From Deltaproteobacteria bacterium (lineage in GTDB: Bacteria > Myxococcota_A > Polyangia > Palsa-1104 > JAEUJZ01): 7,889 nt of DNA. The DNA is taken from the NCBI GenBank assembly GCA_017990795.1, contig JAGNNG010000069.1, positions 1-7,889 on the forward strand, read 5' to 3'. A program made the translations under genes and the position numbers. The notes under the pieces are model-generated. The model was not told the origin of the DNA. It saw only the letters and a list, made by a program, of their open reading frames with translations, and made no database searches. This document shows positions 1 to 6,275 of this stretch, piece after piece. Numbering within the stretch: the first letter of the stretch is position 1; every line of letters begins with the position of its first letter.

Positions 1-225
1 ACACCGGCACTGTTATCGTCTAATGGTCAGTCATTTCTGTTGTGTGGATATAACCGCGCCCTTGATCGCTACTGTTACTTGCGCTTGGAGTCAGGCCGTT
101 CTGAGCTAGTTCCTCGTCAGCAGTTTATGGCCGGCCAAGACCGCTTGGATTTCTTGCTAGTAGATGAAGTGCTGGCCAATCCAGACCTGCGTGCTTGCGA
201 TCTACGACCTGCGGACAGTGACTAG
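1..225 (+). CDS. 3' end of an unrecognised protein-coding gene (partial)
   Basis: The frame is open from base 1 to the TAG at 223-225 and gives 74 residues, so the true start lies upstream of the window. A TTG at 40 could in principle start a 61-residue protein, but it has no ribosome binding site and the frame runs on past it, so I treat this as a C-terminal fragment. The fragment is soluble-looking and mixed in charge, with no membrane segment. It has an aromatic and Cys-containing start (FLLCGYNRALDRYCYLRL), then an acidic, Leu-rich stretch (LDFLLVDEVLANPDL). I do not recognise a family. Its GC is about 50% by hand count, lower than the following gene. It ends 48 bp before the glycoside hydrolase gene on the same strand, so co-transcription is possible but unproven. 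Confidence 0.55.
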   Translation, partial: TPALLSSNGQSFLLCGYNRALDRYCYLRLESGRSELVPRQQFMAGQDRLDFLLVDEVLANPDLRACDLRPADSD

Positions 226-237
226 CAAAACCCTGCA

Positions 238-267
238 TTGACAGTGGAAAACGGCGCGGGCTAGCTT
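238..267 (+). promoter_or_regulatory. Possible sigma70-type promoter for the hydrolase-barrel pair
   Basis: A perfect -35 hexamer TTGACA lies at 238-243. With an 18-base spacer, the best -10 candidate is TAGCTT at 262-267, which matches the consensus at only three of six positions. Transcription would then begin at about the ATG at 274, giving a leaderless or nearly leaderless message. That agrees with the lack of a ribosome binding site at normal spacing before the ATG. A GC-rich 5-bp hairpin (256-260 with 269-273, loop 261-268) sits right against the start codon. The -35 match is seen; promoter function is inferred. Confidence 0.3.
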
Positions 268-273
268 CCCCGC

Positions 274-2628
274 ATGCGTCGAAACAGCAGCCTTGTGCCC
301 CTTTTTTCGCTGGTGGTTGGCGTCGGATTTTTCGCCTTCGGCGGTCCTCTGGCGAGCGCGGAAAAGCCGCAGCGTACTTGGTCCTACCTGACCACTGGTA
401 ACGGCCACGGCTTCCAGTTTTTCGACACCGCGCGCAACAAGCTGACGCACTTTTTAGAGCATCCCTACCGCTACCTTCGCCCTCGTCCTGGTGAGCCCAA
501 GTCCGACGGCATCGGGCGGCGCAACCTGGCCTACGACTTCTACTTCGGCGTACGTGGCACCGGTGGCGGCGGCTGGCTCAACGACGGCGTGATTGCGGAC
601 GCCTCGTATCAAGACGAGAGCAACATCATCAAGGTCCCGATTACGCTCTCGGGCATTGCGGCTGAGACGTATTACGTGGCGCCGTTTGGCTACGAGGGCA
701 ACGCAATGCTGGCGCTGATGAAGGCGCCTGCGGCGACCGATGGTTTTGCACTGTTCAACTTTCACATGGGCGACGGTACGCCTGACACTCCCAACGCCAA
801 CAATGAAGCGCTGCGAGCGGGGGCAGATGGGGCCGTGATCGAGACCGGGCCTGGCGGTGGCGCGATGATCTATGTGCCACTGACGCTGGGCACCAAAGCG
901 GACTGCGACAATGTCTACACCAAGGTGAAGGGGGGCACGGCTCTGACCGACAACCGGACGTGCCGGGGCAATGACATCGTGCCTGCTTTTCAGGTGTCGC
1001 TGCAGGGTGGCTGGATGGGCGTGGCGGTGCTGTTTGCCGATGATGCGGCGCAGGCCGATGCGACGCTGGCGCAGTTTAAAGCGTGGGTAAATGGCCGCAG
1101 TCCCGAGCAGCTTTTGACCGAGGTGCGCAGCGAGTTTGATCGCTGGCGCAAGCCGCTGCCGACGGGTCTGAGCCTGTGTACTGACGACGAGAAAAAACTG
1201 TGGCGGCAGAGCGAAGCAGTTCTGCGCATGGGCCAAGTTCGCCAGCCCAACACCGCGACGCGCAAGAACAACGGCATGGTGCTAGCGAGTCTGCCACCGG
1301 GCGAGTGGCACACCGGCTGGGTGCGCGATGCGATGTATGCGATCGTCGCGCTGGCGCGTATGGGTCATCATGCTGAGGCCAAGGCGGCGCTCGATTTTTT
1401 CCTCGTTGCAGAGCCGGTTAGCAAGTTCAGCTCGTATGTGTCGGGGCAGTCGTATCGCATCTCGGTGTGTCGCTACTTTGGTAACGGTGAAGAGGAAGCG
1501 GACTACTCGGGACAGCAGACGCCCAACGTCGAGCTAGACGGCTGGGGCCTGATGCTGTGGACAGCGCGGCAGTACGTTGATGCGTCGGGGGATACGGCTT
1601 GGTTAAGCTCGCGCACGCGGCTTGGGGCGACGGTGTATGACGCGCTCCTGACCGGGGTGGCGCAGCCGCTGTCCAAGAACCTGGAGTCCAGTGGCATCGC
1701 CAAAGCGGACTCCTCGATCTGGGAAGTTCACGACGAGTTTAAGAAGCACTTTGCGTACACAACGCTGACGACGATTCGCGGCTTCTGCGACATGGCGCAG
1801 CTGGCGACCAAAGCCGGGCAGGGCGGTGATGCGAGTAGCTATCGGGCGCTGAGCAAGAAGGCGCGCGATGGCTTTTTGGCGTCGTTTTTGGATCAGCAAG
1901 GCGCGATTGCGGGCTCGATTGAGGAGCTGGCGATGAACCAGTACCTCGACGGAGCCGTGGTTGAGGCGTTCACTTGGAACATCCTCAAAGACAGCGAGTA
2001 CACCGGGCGCACCGGCAAGGCGACACTGGACAGCTTGGGCAAGCTGCGGGTCGATAGTGGCGGCTACAAGCGCAACGATGACGGCAAGTCCACCTACGAC
2101 AACAACGAGTGGATCATGATCGACCTGCGCATGGCCGACGCGCTGTGGCGGGCCGGTCGCGAGCAAGAGTCGGGTGGCGTACTGCAGCCCATCATCGACA
2201 AAGCCAGCGCCAACTTTTATCTGTTGCCCGAGCTTTACAACGCCGTGCGCAGCGACGGTGCGATCGGCAAATACACCGGCAGCATTCCGATGGTCGGTTA
2301 CGGCGGCGGGGCCTACGTGCTGACCATGATGGACCGCTCTGGCCTGGTGGAGCCCAACGACTGCGGCGACGGTCAAGGCAACAAGAGCAGCGGTCGGGCG
2401 TACAAGTGCGGGGTCGACAATCCAACGATGCCGGGCGGTCCTGGCAACCCTGGTAGCCCGGGCACTCCGACGGCAGAGCAGGTTCCTTATGCCGATGCTT
2501 GTCTGTGTGGCATTGGCCGTCAGCACGGAGGTCCGGGAGCGCTGCTGGCGCCGTGGGGAGCGCTGCTAATCCTACTCGGAGTCCGGCGGTGGCGACGGCA
2601 AGCGCAGGCTGAAGGCGGTCGCCAATGA
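274..2628 (+). CDS. Secreted GH15-like glycoside hydrolase with MYXO-CTERM surface-anchoring tail
   Basis: This 784-residue exported protein is predicted to hydrolyse alpha-glucosidic bonds, like the glucoamylase/glucodextranase/trehalase group of GH15. Residues 1-29 are a signal peptide (hydrophobic core about 8-24, likely cleavage after ASA). Residues about 35-290 look like the N-terminal beta-sandwich domain of bacterial GH15 enzymes. Residues about 300-690 look like the (alpha/alpha)6 barrel: WVRD at 349-352 is the substrate-pocket motif. E484 in SIWEVHD fits the general acid, and E653 in LLPELY fits the general base. A Gly/Pro collagen-like hinge (721-732) leads to C743-L-C745-G, a hydrophobic helix (755-770) and RRWRR (771-775), the architecture of MYXO-CTERM tails. 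The ATG at 274 puts the signal peptide at the N-terminus but has no clear ribosome binding site. The stop overlaps the next start (ATGA). The substrate is unknown; another (alpha/alpha)6 family such as GH63 or GH37 is the main alternative. Confidence 0.78.
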   Translation: MRRNSSLVPLFSLVVGVGFFAFGGPLASAEKPQRTWSYLTTGNGHGFQFFDTARNKLTHFLEHPYRYLRPRPGEPKSDGIGRRNLAYDFYFGVRGTGGGGWLNDGVIADASYQDESNIIKVPITLSGIAAETYYVAPFGYEGNAMLALMKAPAATDGFALFNFHMGDGTPDTPNANNEALRAGADGAVIETGPGGGAMIYVPLTLGTKADCDNVYTKVKGGTALTDNRTCRGNDIVPAFQVSLQGGWMGVAVLFADDAAQADATLAQFKAWVNGRSPEQLLTEVRSEFDRWRKPLPTGLSLCTDDEKKLWRQSEAVLRMGQVRQPNTATRKNNGMVLASLPPGEWHTGWVRDAMYAIVALARMGHHAEAKAALDFFLVAEPVSKFSSYVSGQSYRISVCRYFGNGEEEADYSGQQTPNVELDGWGLMLWTARQYVDASGDTAWLSSRTRLGATVYDALLTGVAQPLSKNLESSGIAKADSSIWEVHDEFKKHFAYTTLTTIRGFCDMAQLATKAGQGGDASSYRALSKKARDGFLASFLDQQGAIAGSIEELAMNQYLDGAVVEAFTWNILKDSEYTGRTGKATLDSLGKLRVDSGGYKRNDDGKSTYDNNEWIMIDLRMADALWRAGREQESGGVLQPIIDKASANFYLLPELYNAVRSDGAIGKYTGSIPMVGYGGGAYVLTMMDRSGLVEPNDCGDGQGNKSSGRAYKCGVDNPTMPGGPGNPGSPGTPTAEQVPYADACLCGIGRQHGGPGALLAPWGALLILLGVRRWRRQAQAEGGRQ
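2500..2598 (+). other. MYXO-CTERM-like C-terminal sorting signal (within the hydrolase)
   Basis: This segment encodes residues 743-775 of the hydrolase: the CLCG motif, a Gly/His/Pro-containing spacer, a hydrophobic helix rich in Leu and Ala with WG at 761-762, and the basic RRWRR cluster. MYXO-CTERM tails in Myxococcota combine a Cys-containing motif, a transmembrane helix and an Arg-rich end. They are thought to be cleaved by a myxosortase-type CPBP-family protease, leaving the protein tethered at the cell surface. The tripartite pattern is seen; processing and surface display are inferred. Confidence 0.75.
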
Positions 2629-4247
2629 GCGGCCAAATCCATTCCCCAAGTGGGGCGCAGTGGCCGGTGTACCTGCGCAATGGGAAGCGACTAGGACTGT
2701 GGCTTGGCGTGCTTTCGTGGCTGTGTTCAGCGACAGTGGCGTGGGCGGAAAGCGCTGAGCCTGCGCAAGAGTCACCTGCTGCACCCGCTGTTGTCGCCCC
2801 TGCGCCGGACGTAGCTGCAGCTCCGCCCGCCATTGCTGCTGCCCCCGTCGCTGCAGAGTCAGAGCCAGCCGCTCCCCCTATTGCTGACACGGTGCAGTCG
2901 CGTGAGTCGCAGCCGGGGATGGGCGTCTCGATCGGGCCGGTCGATTTGAGGGTGCGGGGTTACTTTCGCGCGCCGCTGCGCATCTCGTTCCGCAGTCGTG
3001 GCGAGGGCGTAAAAGAGGGCGAGTCGCAGTACAACATTCACACGCCGTGGCTGGTGGATGACGACTACTTTCGCTCGGGCTTTCAGTACACGCGCATCCA
3101 AGAGTCGGACTGGTCAGAGGTCTATCTGACCGTCGGCAACAAGTACCTGACCGGCGACATTGCGCTGATGGGGTCGTTGTACTCGGACTGGGCGCGGCCC
3201 ATCTTGGATCGGCAGTGGGGCATCGCGCAGGGCTACCTGACTTTTAAGTGGCAGTCCGAGGGTCCGCACCTCAAGTTTCGGATGCATGTGCGCGCGGGCG
3301 CGTTCTGGGATCGCTTCGGCTGGCTAGAGCCTTACGACACCTACATTTTTGGCCGCACGCATCAAATGGGCGGGCAGGTGCGGCTGGAGTTTGGGTTCAA
3401 AAACGTCACGGCGTGGCTGGTGCATGGCGTCGGCGCGCACCTGGACGCTATCGAGGCCAACCAGGGCCTAACGATGCTGAACTATGTCCACGCGGGGCTC
3501 GACTTTAAGCGGATGGCGCAGCTGGGCTTTTACTTCCTGGATACGCAGGCGAACGACAAGCGCCAGCTCAAGGAGGTGCAGGACGCGAGCATGCGGATCT
3601 ACGGCCTGGATGCGCGCGTCTCACCGTGGGTGGGCACGCTGTACCTGGCGGGCTCGATCGTGAAGGCGTCGCAGGCGCAGTATCTGTCGCCCGCAGTCGA
3701 AGTCATGCACTCGTGGGGCGGTCGCGGCCTGGTGGAAAGCTACCTGGGCAGCGAAAAGAGCGACGGCCAAGGTGAGCTGCGCAGCCTGGCCGGGGAGTAC
3801 ACCTTTAGCCTAAGCCGCGCGCTTGGGCACTTTCGTCCCGAGGCTGCGCACAGCGGCTTTTTGCGCAACGGGGACGTGACGCTCAAGTGGTTCGGACTGG
3901 TCGCCTACACGTTAAGCAAGCAAGTGGACCCCGACCAAGCCATCAACCGCGACGGGCGGCTCAGCTTCAAGTGGGGGGCCGAGGGGATGTGGCAGCCGCT
4001 GTCGTTCCTGTTCGCCTCGCTGCGCTACGACCGAGTGATCTTGGATGTGCAGGACGAGGCTTCGGCCTTCCGCGTGATTACGCCGCGTGTGGGCTTCACG
4101 GTGAACTGGGGCCTGGGCGCGCAGATCTTTGTGCAGTACTCGCGCTACTTTTATGGCGAGCGCGTGCGGCTGCGGCCAGGTCAAGTGGCGCTGGAGACGC
4201 TGCCAGACACCGACGTGTTTAAGCTGCAGGCGCAGCTGACGTTTTAG
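2625..4247 (+). CDS. Predicted outer-membrane beta-barrel (porin-like) protein of unrecognised family
   Basis: This 540-residue protein starts inside the stop of the hydrolase (ATGA at 2625-2628), so the two are translationally coupled. An AAGG at 2612-2615 can serve as ribosome binding site. Residues 1-41 are a signal peptide with a long basic n-region (core about 23-38, cleavage after AWA). Residues 42-88 are a low-complexity Ala/Pro/Glu linker that may span the periplasm or contact peptidoglycan. From about 101 (GPVDLRVRGYFRAPLRI) to the end the pattern is alternating polar and hydrophobic/aromatic residues with many Tyr, Phe and Trp, typical of transmembrane beta-strands. The last strand ends FKLQAQLTF; a C-terminal Phe is the usual signal for BAM-dependent insertion. 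I do not recognise the family. The tight coupling suggests it admits or binds the products or substrate of the hydrolase, but that is inference. A GTG at 2667 is a less likely alternative start. Confidence 0.7.
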   Translation: MSGQIHSPSGAQWPVYLRNGKRLGLWLGVLSWLCSATVAWAESAEPAQESPAAPAVVAPAPDVAAAPPAIAAAPVAAESEPAAPPIADTVQSRESQPGMGVSIGPVDLRVRGYFRAPLRISFRSRGEGVKEGESQYNIHTPWLVDDDYFRSGFQYTRIQESDWSEVYLTVGNKYLTGDIALMGSLYSDWARPILDRQWGIAQGYLTFKWQSEGPHLKFRMHVRAGAFWDRFGWLEPYDTYIFGRTHQMGGQVRLEFGFKNVTAWLVHGVGAHLDAIEANQGLTMLNYVHAGLDFKRMAQLGFYFLDTQANDKRQLKEVQDASMRIYGLDARVSPWVGTLYLAGSIVKASQAQYLSPAVEVMHSWGGRGLVESYLGSEKSDGQGELRSLAGEYTFSLSRALGHFRPEAAHSGFLRNGDVTLKWFGLVAYTLSKQVDPDQAINRDGRLSFKWGAEGMWQPLSFLFASLRYDRVILDVQDEASAFRVITPRVGFTVNWGLGAQIFVQYSRYFYGERVRLRPGQVALETLPDTDVFKLQAQLTF

Positions 4248-4266
4248 CCGCAGGGAAACAGGCAAG

Positions 4267-4309
4267 CGGGCGGCGTGGGCAACGGCTCCACAGCCGCCCG
4301 ATTTTTTTT
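4267..4309 (+). terminator. Rho-independent terminator of the hydrolase-barrel operon
   Basis: A perfect 8-bp GC-only stem pairs CGGGCGGC (4267-4274) with GCCGCCCG (4293-4300). Inside it GTGG (4275-4278) pairs with CCAC (4288-4291), with A4292 bulged and a 9-base loop. A run of eight T residues follows at 4302-4309, after a single A. It starts 20 bases after the barrel gene's stop. On the opposite strand no U-run follows the hairpin, so it should act on + strand transcripts only. Confidence 0.9.
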
Positions 4310-4316
4310 CGCGTGA

Positions 4317-5087
4317 CTACTTGCAGGTGTCGTCAGTGCCCAGCGGCTTTACGTTACAGCCAGCGGCGCAGCGGGTGATCTTGGGGACGCCGCCTTCGCA
4401 GCGATACAGGTTGCCACTGCTACAGGTCCACAGCTGACGACCCATATACGCCGAGTTGTTGCAGTCCCAGCTAATGCCGCCGCCGCTGGTGTTGGCCTTG
4501 GCGTGGACCCAGCCCGCTGGCACCCAGCTGCCCCAGCGAGCGCCCACGCTGGCGCCGTTATACGGCAGGGTGGCGCGACCGTTGCCGGTGACGTTTTGCT
4601 CGATGATGTCCAGGGTGCCGCCGCCGACGCGCGTGACCAGTGCCACATGGCCCCAGGTGCCGGTGGTCCACACCAACATGTCGCCCGGGACTGGCGGGTG
4701 CGCGCGGTCGCCGTTGCTCCAGACGTCGTTGGTGGTGCGAGGGGCGTTGGCCAGCAGATCCTTGGCATTGCCGTAGAAGCGAATGCCCCACTTGTTTGAG
4801 AAGTGGCGCATCACCAGCTCGACGCACTGGTAGCGGTAGCCGCTGGCGACGACGCCACCACAAGATACGCCGGTGCCGGTGTTGTCGCCGTTGGAGTACG
4901 CGGTGGTGCCGTCAAAGCTCGCCAGGGCGGTGTGGCACGCTGGCATGGACTCGGACTGAAAGAAGCTGGGGTTTACGGGCTCTGTGGTTTGAAGCTCGGG
5001 GCTGCCACAGGCGCTAAGGGTGAGGGTGGTCGCGGCGACCAGCCACAGGTTGCGAACAGAGGACACGGAAGTCTTGGTGTAGTTCAT
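4317..5087 (-). CDS. CHAP-domain peptidoglycan hydrolase lipoprotein with Cys-rich C-terminal module
   Basis: This 256-residue predicted lipoprotein has a basic, hydrophobic signal (about 12-26) ending in the lipobox LSAC, so C27 should be acylated. Residues about 70-200 form a CHAP (NlpC/P60-like cysteine amidohydrolase/endopeptidase) domain. The nucleophile is C88 in YQCVEL, the histidine is H147 in WGHVAL, and the third polar residue comes from E163/N165 in IIEQNV. Such domains cut peptidoglycan cross-peptides or the amide bond. Residues about 205-256 are a compact module with six Cys (209, 222, 230, 240, 244, 255) that probably form disulfides and could bind wall or carbohydrate; its function is unknown. 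C51 and C76 may form another pair. The residue after C27 is Gly, not Asp, so there is no classical Asp+2 inner-membrane retention signal. The ATG at 5087 is supported by the signal peptide, but no clear ribosome binding site precedes it. The gene is convergent with the barrel gene and lies 156 bp downstream of the crotonase gene on the same strand. Confidence 0.85.
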   Translation of the reverse strand: MNYTKTSVSSVRNLWLVAATTLTLSACGSPELQTTEPVNPSFFQSESMPACHTALASFDGTTAYSNGDNTGTGVSCGGVVASGYRYQCVELVMRHFSNKWGIRFYGNAKDLLANAPRTTNDVWSNGDRAHPPVPGDMLVWTTGTWGHVALVTRVGGGTLDIIEQNVTGNGRATLPYNGASVGARWGSWVPAGWVHAKANTSGGGISWDCNNSAYMGRQLWTCSSGNLYRCEGGVPKITRCAAGCNVKPLGTDDTCK

Positions 5088-5117
5088 AAGTCAACGAGGA
5101 CAGCAACCGATATGCCA

Positions 5118-5132
5118 CTTCGCGCTGCGAAG
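5118..5132. promoter_or_regulatory. Short perfect hairpin in the gap before the CHAP lipoprotein gene
   Basis: CTTCGC (5118-5123) and GCGAAG (5127-5132) form a 6-bp perfect stem with the 3-base loop GCT, lying 31 bases upstream of the lipoprotein start. The 10-mer CTTCGCGCTG that contains the left arm recurs at 5161-5170. A weaker 5-bp stem, CGGGC/GCCCG (5138-5142 with 5155-5159), lies between the two copies. The structures are seen; a role as leader structure, operator or weak terminator of the upstream crotonase transcript is guesswork. The rest of the 156-bp gap (5088-5243) shows no convincing promoter and no small gene; it does hold two tandem copies of TGCGGAC (5197-5210). Confidence 0.3.
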
Positions 5133-5243
5133 GTCGGCGGGCCTTCTCTGAGACGCCCGGCTTCGCGCTGGGAAGTATGCGGATTGATTCCACTGCTGCG
5201 GACTGCGGACTGCAGCTGAGGGGCAGAGACAGCAGCGGCGCGG

Positions 5244-6080
5244 TTAGCGACTGGAAAAGCGCGGCTTCCGCTTCTCCAAAAACGCGGTCACTCCTTCTTT
5301 GGCATCGGCGGTCTTGGACAGCAGGCTCTGGGCGTGGGCTTCCCACTCCAGCATCGTGGGCAGGTCGCTGTGACTAGAGCGGTGCAGGCCGCGCTTGGTC
5401 ATCGCCATCGCTACCTGCGGCCCCGAAACCAGCTGACGACACAGCGTCATTACCGTCGCTGATAACTCTGCGGGAGCGACCACGCGATGAACCAGATCCA
5501 GGGCGGCGGCGCGCTCGCTGCTTAGCACCTCGGCTTCCATAAGCAGCTGCATGGCGCGGGCGGGGCCGACGACCCTGGGCAGCAGCCACAGCAGGCCAAA
5601 GTCACCCGACAGGCCGACCCGATGAAACACCGCGCCCAGCTGCGCTGTCGAGGACGCAATGCGCAGGTCACAAGCCAGCGCCAGCGACAGCCCCGCGCCC
5701 ATACACGGTCCTTCGATCTGCGCCACCACGATGCGGTCTAGGTCATATAGCTGTTGAATGACTTGCCCGTCGCGCAGCAGCTGCTTTTGGCGCACTTCCA
5801 CGGGCCACTGTAGCCGCTCGGGCATCGAGCGCAGATCGCCACCCGCACAAAAAGCGCCGTCTGCGCCGCGCAGCAGCACCGCGCGCACCTCGGGATCCGC
5901 CTCGATACAGCGCAGATGCGCCGCCAGCTGCTGCCAGTCTTCAGGCGCCATCGCATTGCGAGCGCCGGGTCGGCTCAGCGTCAGAATCGCCAGGCTTCCT
6001 TTGGCCGTTTGATCACCTGCATTCGCTAAGTCAGTGGCAGCCGGATGGTCGCAGTGTTCATACGAGAGCTCGACGGGCAC
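5244..6080 (-). CDS. Crotonase-fold enoyl-CoA hydratase/isomerase family protein
   Basis: The protein has 278 residues from a GTG start at 6080. That start is chosen because GGAGG (6086-6090) lies five bases upstream; a TTG at 6110 would add ten residues that translate the ribosome binding site. The crotonase CoA-binding and oxyanion-hole motifs are clear: LSRPGARNAM, then AFCAGGD (76-82), then the Gly-rich GPCMGAGLSLALACD. Length and motif order match the family. The two Glu residues used by true hydratases are not conserved: S132 aligns with Glu144 of rat mitochondrial enoyl-CoA hydratase and F152 with Glu164. Instead D160 in GLSGDFG sits where isomerase-type members such as PaaG have a catalytic Asp. 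It may therefore isomerise or otherwise process an acyl-CoA rather than hydrate crotonyl-CoA; the substrate is not readable. It is cytosolic, with no signal peptide. It is divergent from the TonB receptor gene, and no other beta-oxidation gene is in view. Confidence 0.88.
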   Translation of the reverse strand: MPVELSYEHCDHPAATDLANAGDQTAKGSLAILTLSRPGARNAMAPEDWQQLAAHLRCIEADPEVRAVLLRGADGAFCAGGDLRSMPERLQWPVEVRQKQLLRDGQVIQQLYDLDRIVVAQIEGPCMGAGLSLALACDLRIASSTAQLGAVFHRVGLSGDFGLLWLLPRVVGPARAMQLLMEAEVLSSERAAALDLVHRVVAPAELSATVMTLCRQLVSGPQVAMAMTKRGLHRSSHSDLPTMLEWEAHAQSLLSKTADAKEGVTAFLEKRKPRFSSR

Positions 6081-6098
6081 GAGGTCCTCCAAAAAAAA
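6078..6098 (-). promoter_or_regulatory. Ribosome binding site and T-tract that fix the crotonase start
   Basis: Reading the minus strand, a run of eight T (6098-6091) is followed directly by GGAGG (6090-6086), a five-base spacer ACCTC, and GTG (6080-6078). The near-consensus Shine-Dalgarno at good spacing makes this GTG the likely start, in place of the longer TTG at 6110. The U-rich stretch just upstream could help ribosome loading (S1 binding); that is inference. Confidence 0.75.
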
Positions 6099-6208
6099 CA
6101 GCAAGTCCAAGTAGGGCCTAAGCGTCAGCGCCTAGCCGCACGACCCGCCGTATGTTGTGAGTGTCAGTGGTTGTGCTGCAAAGAAATCGTCCGAAACGTG
6201 CTAACTTT

Positions 6209-6237
6209 TTGACCTTCGAGACCACAAGTTATCTCGA
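6209..6237 (+). promoter_or_regulatory. Inverted repeat (possible operator) with a TTGACC box, divergent control region
   Basis: A perfect 6-bp inverted repeat, TCGAGA (6216-6221) and TCTCGA (6232-6237), has a 10-base spacer, so the arm centres are 16 bp apart, which suits a dimeric regulator. It starts one base after TTGACC (6209-6214), a five-of-six match to a -35 box; no good -10 box sits 16-18 bases further on. It lies 39 bp before the receptor start and 136 bp or more from the crotonase start, so control of the receptor gene is more likely. The remainder of the 195-bp divergent gap (6081-6275) shows no gene and no convincing crotonase promoter. Confidence 0.4.
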
Positions 6238-6275
6238 GTCCATGCTGGCGATTCTGTAAGAAAGGGTCTGATGCG

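Noticed and set aside
454..1236. Long open frame on the minus strand inside the hydrolase gene (260 codons), and a similar one at 1603-2526
   Set aside because: Both lie wholly within the hydrolase gene. Their translations are low-complexity, rich in Arg, His and Ala, without any domain pattern, as expected of antisense frames in GC-rich DNA.
2192..2890. Minus-strand open frame spanning the hydrolase-barrel junction
   Set aside because: It is antisense to two well-supported genes and its Ala/Gly/Arg composition mirrors the GC-rich linker region; no family features.
4267..4309. The intergenic hairpin as a bidirectional terminator for the convergent lipoprotein gene
   Set aside because: Read on the minus strand, the hairpin is followed by mixed bases without a U-run, and the A-run lies on its 5' side, so only + strand termination is supported.
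6110..6200. A sigma70 promoter for the crotonase gene on the minus strand (TTGCAG near 6180)
   Set aside because: No -10-like hexamer lies at 16-18 bases from it; the best candidate needs a spacer of about 19-20 bases, so no promoter is called.
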